17,864 nt of DNA from Physocladia obscura. Its lineage: Eukaryota; Chytridiomycota; Chytridiomycetes; Chytridiales; Chytriomycetaceae. This document shows positions 9,851 to 17,526 of this stretch, one piece after another. The translations under genes and the position numbers were made by a program. The notes under the pieces are model-generated. The model was not told the origin of the DNA. It saw nothing but the letters and a program-made list of their open reading frames with translations, and ran no database searches. Every line of letters starts with the position of its first letter. The first letter of the stretch is position 1. The stretch covers positions 1 through 17,864 of the forward strand of contig JADGJH010000493.1 of the NCBI GenBank assembly GCA_027596945.1, written 5' to 3'.

Positions 9851-10156
9851 ATTCTCAATTCTAAAACTCAAAAGACAGAATTCAAAGGGGCATTGTTCCA
9901 GCAAATCCAAAAAGGCATTCTTTAAAGCACATTTAAATCGAGTCAAACCACATGATGTTATCAAAGTATTATTTCTCAGTGGCAAACTCGATCAAAAGGA
10001 AAGAGTTAATCATCCAACACAAAAACCTTTGGAATTATGTTTGCAGGTTTGGGTTCTGAAATCATAGCCTTCAAAATGTTGAATTTACCTTATATTGGTT
10101 TTGAAATCAATTCAGATTATGTTAATTTGGTTAAAGACAGACTACTGAGTAAATAG
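9851..10156 (+). pseudogene. Beta-class DNA methyltransferase relic (HPTQKP type)
   Basis: Beta-class amino-methyltransferases (adenine-N6 or cytosine-N4; HinfI- or CcrM-like) place the target-recognition region and HPTQKP before the SAM-binding FxGxG motif. Here one frame reads NRVKPHDVIKVLFLSGKLD, then QKERVNHPTQKPLELC (HPTQKP at 10011-10028). A second frame immediately continues MFAGLGSEIIAFKMLN, LPYIGFEINSDYV and NLVKDRLLSK with a stop at 10154-10156. The order and motifs (HPTQKP, FAGxGSe, GfEIN.eYv.l...RL) fit the family. About 17-20 residues normally separate LELC from FAG, so a roughly 60-bp deletion with frame change is inferred. Upstream, SKTQKTEFKGALFQQIQ lies in another frame and may belong to it. 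The catalytic DPPY part is missing, so this is a pseudogene. Such enzymes are prokaryotic or viral; transfer is inferred. Confidence 0.7.
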
Positions 10157-10202
10157 AATTTGTTCACGTTACCATATTTAAACTTAGTTGATTTGTTACA
10201 TA

Positions 10203-10619
10203 ATGATGTCTGTCAAAGTAATTCCAGTCACTATCAGTCCTGGAGTAAATTTTGTTGAGCCTTTCAAAGAAATAATTTTAGATACTCTTTAGTTTGCAAG
10301 CCAAAGTGGTGAGGCAAAACAACCAAAAAATATTGGCATTCAGCGCAGACCACAAATAATGATCATTTTTCTGGAAACTGCCTTGACAGAGCTGTCAACT
10401 TACAAAAATTCTGGCAGAGAGTGTGAACTTCTTGAAATCCATGGCAAACAGCGCTGGGTCACAGAAAACAGTCAGTGAAGTGGAGAAAGCCAACTCGGCC
10501 TTTCTCCAGAAATTTTGGAGATCTGCCAAAAGAGAAAATTATTCCTATTATTGGTCAATAGCATTCTGCTCACAAATAATAGGTACCTTATACTACATCA
10601 CTTTATTTACTTTATTTGA
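10203..10619 (+). pseudogene. Unknown ORF downstream of the methyltransferase, two internal stops
   Basis: From ATGATG at 10203 a single frame runs 138 codons to TGA at 10617, with only two internal stops: TAG at 10290-10292 and TGA at 10476-10478. Both could arise by one C-to-T or G-to-A change (CAG to TAG, TGG to TGA). It begins MMSVKVIPVTISPGVNFVEP, then has RRPQIMIIFLETALTE and GRECELLEIHGKQRWVTE. I do not recognise the protein. It lies on the same strand as the methyltransferase, only 46 bp after its stop, an arrangement typical of prokaryotic or viral gene pairs. A restriction enzyme partner is a possibility by position only; no convincing PD-(D/E)xK motif is seen. The last 20 codons overlap the 23-bp repeat and may not belong. 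Confidence 0.35.
10560..10582 (+). repeat. 23-bp perfect direct repeat, copy 1
   Basis: Identical to 10638-10660 (starts AGCATTCTGC, ends AAATAATAG). The copies are 78 bp apart start to start and flank a 55-bp unique AT-rich segment. Confidence 0.9.
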
Positions 10620-10637
10620 GTTGCATCTTTAATAAAC

Positions 10638-10660
10638 AGCATTCTGCTCACAAATAATAG
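10638..10660 (+). repeat. 23-bp perfect direct repeat, copy 2
   Basis: Exact copy of 10560-10582. The pair may be a local duplication, a footprint of an excised insertion or a replication-slippage product; it is rather long for a transposon target-site duplication. Confidence 0.9.
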
Positions 10661-10802
10661 ACATTAGTTTACAGAGGTCAAGAACAGAAAAACAGAAAAT
10701 TTTTTTGTGTTTCTTATAAATTTTTTTTCCAGCTTCTTGTTCACATAAATTAACCACACATTATTCAAAGTTCAAAGAAATTATCAATGAGATAATGTCC
10801 GC

Positions 10803-10849
10803 AAAAAAAAAGAAAAAAAAAAGAAAGAAAGAAAAGAAGAAAAAAAAAA
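10803..10849 (+). repeat. Purine-only A/GAAA tract
   Basis: Forty-seven consecutive A or G bases with GAAA repeats, just past the stop of the GH26-like gene. On that gene's strand it is a pyrimidine tract in the 3' flank. It may be the poly-A-like tail of an old insertion or simple low-complexity DNA. Confidence 0.85.
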
Positions 10850-10869
10850 CGAGCGATAATATCTTTAAA

Positions 10870-12711
10870 TCAAAAAATCAATCCAGACAAAAAAACTGTC
10901 CCCAAAGAAACAAAAATAGCAAAAAGTCCTGAAAAGTCATTACCACCAACAGCACCAGACTTTACCGTTGAAAAAGAGCCTGCAGAAGAGGAAGAAGAAC
11001 TAGTAACATTTGCATACGTGATAAAGTCCAGACTCTGCGCATATGCTGAAATAGCTGCCGCAACCCCATTCGCATCTGCTGTGAAATTCGGCGACGTTGG
11101 GTCCGGATCCGGAGCCATTCCAAACACAGTGAAATCTCTCCACGTGACTTCCTCCGATTTGATGAATTCAAACGTGCTGACGGCTTTCATTTGTGGGTAA
11201 TTGGAAATGAAGTCGGCTGTGAGGAACTGTTCGTACCATCCTTGCTTAATTTCGAGACGCGTGGCGTTGCCTTTGATGGCAGGTTTTCCGATTGGATCGA
11301 TCCACGCGAAATGATAAGTGGCGGCAGTTTCGGAAATTATGAGGGGTTTGGAGCCGGCGGATACGACTGTTCCATTTGAGTTTTTGCTGCCGGTGCTGCT
11401 TGCAAAGTATGTGTAGAATGGGGCATATCCGTATGTTTCTGGATCGGTTGTGTCACCGTTCAAGTAATGTTCAAACTATACCCATGATAAAAAAAGTTTA
11501 GAAAGTACTTCTTGAGTTGAGAAAAGAGAGATGTAAACCTTCCCGGAAACTGGAATAGAGTTGTCGTCCCATCCTCCAACTGTACTGTCGTATTCGGTAC
11601 CATCTGCAATAAACGTCATCAGATTAGTCTCCACAAAGAATTAGAAATAAGAGAGCTCACAATGATAAATAGATAAGCCAACCCAATCAACGTAATCGTC
11701 ACCAGGATAGTATGGAAGATAAGGATCCTAAAAAATGGTACTGGATCAGCTCACTTGTATTCTTTAATAAAACAAAACTCACATCTTCGGCATCTAACTT
11801 CCCGTTATTATTAGTGTCAAGAACTTTTAAATTCGCCAAATTTGCCGGACTCGTGTTATTTGCGTCAAAAGAATACGTTTCATCGGGGTAAGGATATCCG
11901 TTTCCACTGTTTGGTGACCAAATGAAAGCAACTTTACTGGCATTCGAGCCGAGGGCGTTTCGCCAGTACGTGATGCATCTAATCCACGCGCTAATAAATC
12001 CAATAGGATCCTGGCCGTATGGGAACCAACTTCCATTCATTTCCGATGCCTAGTTTTGTGTTAAACTGTTAAACATTGTTTTTTATGGTTTCTAACAGAG
12101 GAAGAGAAAAAACTGACAAAGCGGAAAAAGACAGAGTGCCCTGCATTGACAATGTCGTTCAACCTTTGAGCCATGTCAGCAAGCTGTGCATCTGACAGTT
12201 TAAAAACGTGTTGAGTCAAAAAAACAGCAATAAATGTATTTTTAAAGTTTGAACCTGTAATGTTTGCGAATCCTTGGAATGGGTAAACAGTCAAGAAGGC
12301 AATTGCATCAGTATTTGTATCTTCGAGCTGTTGCAAGAATTGCGTGGTGATGGTAGGAGCAGTCCATCTGTCAAATGAATTGAATGAAATCCAGGTTGAC
12401 AAGAATGAATATCTCGTCACTCACGGTTTGACTACTCCACTAAAGTCAATGTCGGTCTGAAAGAAAGACAGAGGCTTGTAATTGAATCGGGTGTTGACAT
12501 CGGACGGAGTGTCGCTGTTGTTGCGGTCATACCAGGCACCGCTAGATCAAGAGAGTATTTGTTTTTAATTATGGCATTCGGATTGATGGAGATTTGAATG
12601 ATTCGGCCAAGAAGCTCACAAAAGCAGCTTTCCGGCTGGTGGTTCGAGCGGGGCAGTCGCCAGCGTAACTCCCGCTATTGCCGAGAGGAAGATTGGCCAA
12701 ACAGCTTTCAT
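10870..12711 (-). CDS. GPI-anchored GH26-like glycoside hydrolase
   Basis: Exons (minus strand): 12711-12620, 12541-12425, 12367-12118, 12049-11783, 11727-11661, 11603-11539 and 11475-10870. The six GT-AG introns are 55-78 bp, and the frame closes exactly to 487 aa. The N-terminus MKAVWPIFLSAIAGVTLATA is a signal peptide. The mature protein begins PLEPPAGKLLFGAWYD, typical of GH26-type secreted glycanases. FFRFASEMNGSWFPYGQ (E156) matches the HEMNG acid/base box, with Ser in place of His. WSPNSGNGYPYPDE, DPYLPYYPGDDYVDWVG and KPLIISETAATYH follow; E335 is the likely nucleophile. Residues 231-242 (DTNNNGKLDAED) look like an EF-hand or dockerin calcium loop. The C-terminus has a Ser-rich stem and a hydrophobic tail ending GLIF, a GPI-attachment signal, so the enzyme probably sits at the plasma membrane or wall and acts on beta-glycans such as mannan or glucan. 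Family confidence is good; the substrate is not established. Confidence 0.8.
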
Positions 12712-13050
12712 TCCAAAGAAAATTAAAGTCCAGAAAAGCGCCAAGAAAGATGACACGAAAAGTAAATGAAATACAGAATTTTTGAAGAAAAAAAATATTT
12801 ATCTATTGCTGCATTCATTTAATTCATTATAATTTAATTAAAAATCTAATTTAAAACAAACCATTGAGGTGGCAGATCAAAAGTGTGATAGTTGACTTAA
12901 AAGTTTGAAGTTTTTATTAAAATCCAGACACTTCTTTATAGCATTATTGTGCAGACGAACAAAATGGGTAAGTGAATCTGGCAGCGTGTGTGTGAATAAG
13001 TTTTTCAGAATAAGAAAAACATCCCCGATCACCACCCAAATTCCACATAG
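12712..13050. promoter_or_regulatory. Probable promoter region of the GH26-like gene
   Basis: Very AT-rich DNA lies just upstream of the GH26 start codon. On the minus strand ATAAATA near 12795 is TATA-like, about 80 bp from the ATG. The right half leads into the acceptor (CACATAG, 13044-13050) of the homoserine dehydrogenase exon. A donor-like GGTAAGTG at about 12966 exists, but no coding exon for that enzyme was found before it. Confidence 0.35.
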
Positions 13051-13255
13051 GTACGATGCTAGCCACCCGTTTGCTTCGCTAAAGGGCAGCGACAACATTA
13101 TTGCCTTCACCACAAAGCGTTTCCCGAACCCACTTATTGTGCAGGGTGCCGGTGCAGGGGCTGCCGTAACTGCATTTGGTGTCTTTTCAGATATTCTCAA
13201 GATTAAACGCCAAGTTGAATACGCTGCCCGTCTCCACCCCAACGCGCACTCATGA
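13051..13255 (+). CDS. HOM6: Homoserine dehydrogenase, orphan last exon
   Basis: Homoserine dehydrogenase reduces aspartate semialdehyde to homoserine in threonine/methionine synthesis. This exon starts after a clean acceptor (TTCCACATAG) in phase 2 and reads YDASHPFASLKGSDNIIAFT, then PLIVQGAGAGAAVTAFGVF and SDILKI before the TGA at 13253. The LkGSDN and QGAGAGAAVTA.GV blocks are the C-terminal part of Hom6, including the glycine-rich stretch near the active site. The NADP-binding and most of the catalytic domain should lie upstream, but the 340 bp to the left hold no matching exon and beyond that is the start of an opposing gene. It is a gene fragment or the right side of a rearrangement, like the broken PTP/KEX1 pair at the left end. 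The exon itself shows no stops or frameshifts. Confidence 0.8.
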
Positions 13256-13263
13256 CAACACAC

Positions 13264-13283
13264 TTTTTTTTTTTTTTTTTTTT
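13264..13283 (+). repeat. T20 tract after the homoserine dehydrogenase exon
   Basis: Twenty consecutive T begin 8 bp after the stop codon. A similar T-tract marks the PTP/KEX1 break, so homopolymers recur next to truncated genes in this window. Confidence 0.9.
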
Positions 13284-13375
13284 GTTGTTAATTAATGTTT
13301 TTGAAATTTTATTCACCAAAATTAAAATTTATCCTTCCAAACTAGGTTACTTAAAACTGTGTTTTTGTGCTTTTC

Positions 13376-13423
13376 CTAAGTTTGGGCTGTTGCCCATCCA
13401 AACAGAATTGCACCCATGAGAAC
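13376..13423 (-). CDS. Possible terminal exon of an unknown small protein
   Basis: On the minus strand a good acceptor (TTATTTGCTGCAG, ending at 13424) is followed by 15 sense codons, VLMGAILFGWATAQT, and a stop at 13376-13378. The short hydrophobic C-terminus would suit a small membrane protein, but I cannot name it and no upstream exon is seen; the sequence to the right becomes the Harbinger relic. It converges with the HOM6 exon. It could be chance. Confidence 0.25.
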   Translation of the reverse strand, partial: VLMGAILFGWATAQT

Positions 13424-13514
13424 CTGCAGCAAATAAAACATTTATTAGAAATTTATTTGCAAATATTCATGTACTGCATGCAGATCAAGATTGAAAAAAT
13501 CAGATATTTTATTT

Positions 13515-14253
13515 CTTTTTATATACATGTGTGAATATTTGTCAATAAAGCTGTGATAGCATAGTACATTCCTATTGGCTGCAATAGAAGTTTTTGATTT
13601 GGTTTATAGTTGGGAAATGCCCATAGCTTCAGAATCAACACAAACCCCAATTCAACTGACACATGGACTCATTGATTTATTGAAGTCTTGCTCAAATGGC
13701 TGCAAATTCAATCCTTTAAAGCCACTGACTATTACTTGATTCACACCATATGCTGGGTCACTGTAAATTACATATCAATTCAATTCTGTCTGTAACACTG
13801 GTGTGAGTATTTCAAGGTTACTTTTCAGTAATAGGTCAGCCCATTTCAACAGGCATGCTTTTGCTAATGCAAAAAAGTGAAAACTACAACCCACCTTATG
13901 CCTATTATAACATGCCTTTTGTGTATTTCCAGGTCTTGCAATTCCTCGAACTGTTATGTCAATAAAGCCAATGCATGTATCAAGAGATCCTCTAGCTTTA
14001 AAGATTGCATTTGCACAATTTTGCATACATACCTTGTTCAAATTTACAGAATCCCAGACTAGCAGATGCTTGAATCAATTACATACATGCACTAGAATAT
14101 CATTGAATATGATGACAGTGCTTTGCAGCTGTGGCCAAATAATTGCACCATACTTCCAAGTTAATGAGGCCATGTCATACAATTCAAGCTATTGCATGCA
14201 ACAAATGGATCTGGAATCTCCAGCTCTTCAGCTAACTGGGTGATTTTGGCCAT
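13515..14253 (-). mobile_element. PIF/Harbinger transposase relic
   Basis: From ATG at 14253 the minus strand reads MAKITQLAEELEIPDPFVAC, then in another frame WKYGAIIWPQLQSTVIIFND. The 13775-14041 frame has GSLDTCIGFIDITVRGIARP and QKACYNRHK, the GfiDgTvR.iarP and YNGHK blocks of HARBI1-like nucleases (first Asp). After an in-frame stop YVIYSDPAYGVNQVIVSGFK has the second Asp, NKSMSP leads, with a frameshift, to VSVELGF (the VEwxFG Glu), and LLTNIHTCI ends it. All DDE positions are recognisable. Stops and frameshifts show it is dead. CpG is rare, as in the other relics. Terminal inverted repeats were not found. Confidence 0.8.
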
Positions 14254-14409
14254 TGTAAATCAAAAATGAAACTTTGCTGTCAAATCTGTCATTGAATTGA
14301 TATTAATTTGAATATTTGGGATTTTGATGCTCTTGTTTGCTGTTTGATGTTGTTGACATCAAGTACAGCAGCTGGCAGGGAGACAAACAGCCAATTGTGC
14401 ATTTGTATA

Positions 14410-14493
14410 TTTTCACAAAGAATTCTTTGTAGCAAAAACAAAAAAAATGAAATATATTTCAAATGAAAAATGAAAGAATTTTCACAAAGAATT
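14410..14493. repeat. Direct repeat pair and 16-bp palindrome
   Basis: TTTTCACAAAGAATT occurs at 14410-14424 and 14479-14493. The first copy extends into a perfect 16-bp palindrome ACAAAGAATTCTTTGT (14415-14430). The region 14254-14641 between the Harbinger relic and the next gene's 3' end otherwise shows no gene. Confidence 0.75.
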
Positions 14494-14641
14494 GTTGTCT
14501 GCAAACAAAATATCTCTATTTTCGAATTTTGTCTGTTTCTGAAATTTCTCAAAAAAATTTTAACACTATCATATTTCAAATTTTTAATTTTATGAAGTTT
14601 TGTGAATTGCCAATTTATAAACATAAAAGTAAATAAAATGT

Positions 14642-16084
14642 TCAATCCGTCTTTTCCTTTTCCCCAAATTGCAAGCGAATTTGAGGCGAGTTTGAAACAG
14701 CCAAAACTCCTGTACCGGCAGCCAAACACGTGAGACCAACAGTCAATTCATTTGTAACCAATAATTTAACAGTCCCCGCAGTTACAATTGTCAATGCAGC
14801 AGCCTCAGCAGCCCAAAAGTAAACATCCAATGGGTTTTTGCTATTTGATCCAGACTCTCGTTGTTGCTCGAGAGGTTTCCAAGGATACCAATATGTAACA
14901 ACAGAAGCCCACACAACCAACGCAACATAACCACCGAAAACCCACCACCACGCTTGATTCAATACCTTGTCAAACATTTTCTCATACGTGATATCCGCTG
15001 TATTCTCAAACAACCCCATCTTGTATCCATTACTCATTTCATACACCCCAATTTTATTGTCTGGCAATAGTTTCCCAACAACAGAAGCACCGCGTTCATG
15101 ATTTACAAGAATAGCCTCATATCGCACACGAATATCCCCAGCCGCACACGTGCCAAACAACCCATTGACTAAGTCCGCGATTTGATAGTCCAGGAAAGAC
15201 CCTTCGAGTGCCATTCCAGCTGCACGCAGGAACGTTGCTGTATGTGTTGCTTCGTATTCCGAATAGAAATACCCATTGCCGATATATCTGAATCTTTCAT
15301 CAACTCCCGCATCAGATAATTGATCCATAGCATCAATTTCATCTGTAGAATAAGTAGACCGAACTTTCCATCCTTCATCAGCACTCTGTAACACAGAGCT
15401 CAAAACAGTGTACTCGCCAAGAGCAGCTTTCGCAGCAGTTCGCGTAATAGAAGGATACGGATCCCGTTGAGGGTTATAATGCGCAGCAGGTTGATCAAAG
15501 AACATGCTTTGAATCAAGAGTGGATACCATCCCTTATTGTAATAGAATGTCGTAGTTGTGACTGTGTGTTCGTTTCCATCTTCGTCTCGTTCAGTGACTC
15601 TTTCGTCGTGTGAAAATTCTTGCCACTTAAAGTGTAATAATGCGTGTAAGTTGGAGTCACTCTAACATGGAACTCTAAAGAAACTTATTCACCTGACAGT
15701 ATTCAGTGTTGCGTCTGACTCTCACGGCGCCAGGAAATGCGAGTGCGAATTGAGGGTCTTGAATGAGGTCTGGATTGACTGAATGTGAAGAGGCAAAAAC
15801 GAGGGAATTTATGGGAGTGGAAGGATATGCTGGAACAACAATGGAGAGCGCCTAATGTGGATGATCAGATATGAGCAGAATAGAGAAAAATAATTTACCT
15901 CATTCACAGCATCTTGGGCAGTTGTGCGCGACTGTTCAACGTACAGCAAGAACAATGGGACGGAAGCAATTGCCACACCAATAAAGAAATTGGAGAGAAA
16001 TTTCTGAACTGGATGTGAGGCAGCGCGCTCACTGTTTGCCTTGCGATATGTTGAGTATCGGTATGTTCGTCCTTGGCGGAACAT
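14642..16084 (-). CDS. TMEM43: TMEM43/LUMA-like multi-pass membrane protein
   Basis: TMEM43 (LUMA) proteins sit in the ER and inner nuclear membrane. Exons are 16084-15899, 15851-15693 and 15625-14642; the introns of 47 and 67 bp are GT-AG and the frame closes to 442 aa, close to the animal length of about 400. A basic N-terminus precedes one membrane segment (about 30-50: NFFIGVAIASVPLFLLYVEQ). A long hydrophilic, presumably lumenal domain follows, with the family blocks VRRNTEYCQ-WQEFSHDERV across intron 2, FYYNKGW, and HYNPQRDPYP. Three C-terminal membrane segments lie at about 342-364, 383-405 and 407-426. This one-plus-three topology and the rr.vEy.QW.E motif are diagnostic. ATG 16084 gives a short cytosolic tail before the first segment. 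It seems intact and CpG-rich. Confidence 0.75.
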
Positions 16085-16457
16085 TGGTTTTGATCAAGTT
16101 TTTTGTTTGTTCGATTTCACGCAATGGAACTTTCTACAGACACCTTTGCCTCAACCCAACACAGTTTTTCAAAACCCAAATACAAATATTACAACCTCAG
16201 ATACTTTCAAAGCTTGAATGCTTCTATCTGCTGTCTCCTTGCCTATCATATAAACTACTTATGTCCGGCAAACACACGGTGCAATGTACATCACTCAAAT
16301 CAAATCCCACTGATAACTTTGGATTCAGTTGAGGGGATGAATCGAATCGAATCGATCTGAGCGCTCAAATTCCTCCATCCCTCTTGGAGATTTTATGCAC
16401 AACAAACTGTAACCTCAATAGGTATTTTATTACTGTATCAAACACTGTTGGTAAGAA
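16085..16457. other. Intergenic region between divergent starts
   Basis: This lies upstream of the TMEM43-like gene (minus) and the small plus-strand ORF. It contains three perfect GAATC units (16339-16353). The open frames over 16015-16360 show no domain or splice signals and are not called. Confidence 0.4.
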
Positions 16458-16466
16458 TATATAAAT
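16458..16466 (+). promoter_or_regulatory. TATA box
   Basis: TATATAAAT lies 66 bp before the ATG at 16532, with a C/A-rich leader (CAACAAACAACAACCGCA) directly before that ATG. This is a typical eukaryotic core promoter arrangement and supports a real transcription unit. Confidence 0.5.
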
Positions 16467-16531
16467 ACAAATATATTATGGTAGCAGAACTTTTTTTCAA
16501 AAAACCGACACAGCAACAAACAACAACCGCA

Positions 16532-16618
16532 ATGACCACCTCGTCGACAACCCTGACAATCTTGGTGGCACTCTGGATGCTCCTCTGGAATGCAACCATC
16601 ACAATCGCTGCAATGTAG
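16532..16618 (+). CDS. Small signal-peptide-like ORF or first exon
   Basis: The 28-codon frame MTTSSTTLTILVALWMLLWN, then ATITIAAM and a stop, looks like a secretory signal peptide. It follows a TATA box and a good C/A-rich leader. As it stands it would be only a leader. The only in-frame donor before the stop is the weak GTAGAT at 16615, and its phase does not fit an acceptor at 17587. It may be the first exon of a gene whose rest was displaced, or a decayed gene. Confidence 0.3.
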   Translation: MTTSSTTLTILVALWMLLWNATITIAAM

Positions 16619-17404
16619 ATTGTCAAGTAATCATGATTCACCATGTATTAATTGTACTTTGTTGGGCTGATAAAGGTACTACATTAGTAAGGTTTTCACT
16701 GTCTATATGAGTCATGAAATTTAAAAATCTTTATTCTAAAATATCCGCTCCTCCATAACAGCTCACAACCAAACTTTTCAAATATGTTGTGTTTGTCTAT
16801 TTTAATTTTGGATCACCAGATATTTCCAGTTTGCCATTTTTGTAAAATTGAAAATATTCCACGTGGGAAATTTTCCTTTTTGGCCAATTAGAATCAAGAC
16901 TATTCTTTCAACAAATGGGTGCATTTCTTATGAAGTGTTATATGCTATAAATTAGAATTTCAATCTAATTTTCTTCAACCACTTTCAAACTATTTTCTTT
17001 TGAAGTATCATTTAATCTTTATCCTTAGCTTGCCAGTATCATACATTTGCTGCTTTTGACATTTGCCCAGCGAAACAAAGTACAAATTTGCGTTATCATC
17101 AAACAACAAGAGCTCAGCATTTGCCCAGAACTTCAAAAACGCACTTTGGGCACTGAATTATGAAAGTGGATTTGGCTATACTTGGCTATTTGCTTTCCTT
17201 ATTTTGGATTAAAGGTGCATGAACTACCACCAGTCTTGATATTTTAAACTTCCAATGCAAATTATGGGATCACAATAATATCAAATTGCGAAAAAAGGGT
17301 ATGAAATTTGACTATAGTAAAATTTACAGAGAATTGAGGAAAGTATTGTGTTACTACTGTGGAGCAGTGTGCATCACTGTGGGCCTTCCACCATGAGAGT
17401 GACA
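16619..17404. other. Region without a supported gene
   Basis: AT-rich with moderate CpG. CATTTGCCCAG occurs twice (about 17060 and 17119). I see no coding or RNA gene. Confidence 0.5.
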
Positions 17405-17463
17405 CTTGGGGCTGCTGTTCTGGACTCACAGCAGCCCAAGGGATAAGTCCCTGTTTTTTTTTG
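17405..17463 (+). other. Strong hairpin followed by a T-run
   Basis: GGGCTGCTGT (17409-17418) pairs perfectly with ACAGCAGCCC (17428-17437) around a 9-nt loop. With a one-base bulge, CTT/AAG extends the stem by three pairs. A second small stem, GGGA/TCCC (17440-17451), follows, then 10 T (17454-17463). Structured RNA ending at a T-run is how RNA polymerase III transcripts end, so this may be the 3' end of a small RNA or SINE. No A-box or B-box was convincing. Confidence 0.4.
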
Positions 17464-17526
17464 GTCAGTTTTTATTATTCGGATGATTTGTGGTATTGAC
17501 TAGTCATGGGATGTTTTCATGAAGAA

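Noticed and set aside
12905..13050. Upstream part of the ORF continuous with the HOM6 exon
   Set aside because: The residues before YDASHPF do not match homoserine dehydrogenase, and a clean splice acceptor at 13049-13050 marks the true exon start.
14289..14729. 146-codon minus-strand ORF
   Set aside because: It reads the 3' end of the TMEM43-like gene in another frame and AT-rich spacer; no conserved motif.
16015..16360. Plus-strand ORFs upstream of the TMEM43-like gene
   Set aside because: They overlap the first exon and upstream region of that gene and have no motif, signal or splice support.
17340..17465. tRNA or tRNA-like gene
   Set aside because: The hairpin loop is 9 nt, no acceptor stem or D-arm could be drawn, and the B-box-like GTTCTGGACTC departs from consensus.
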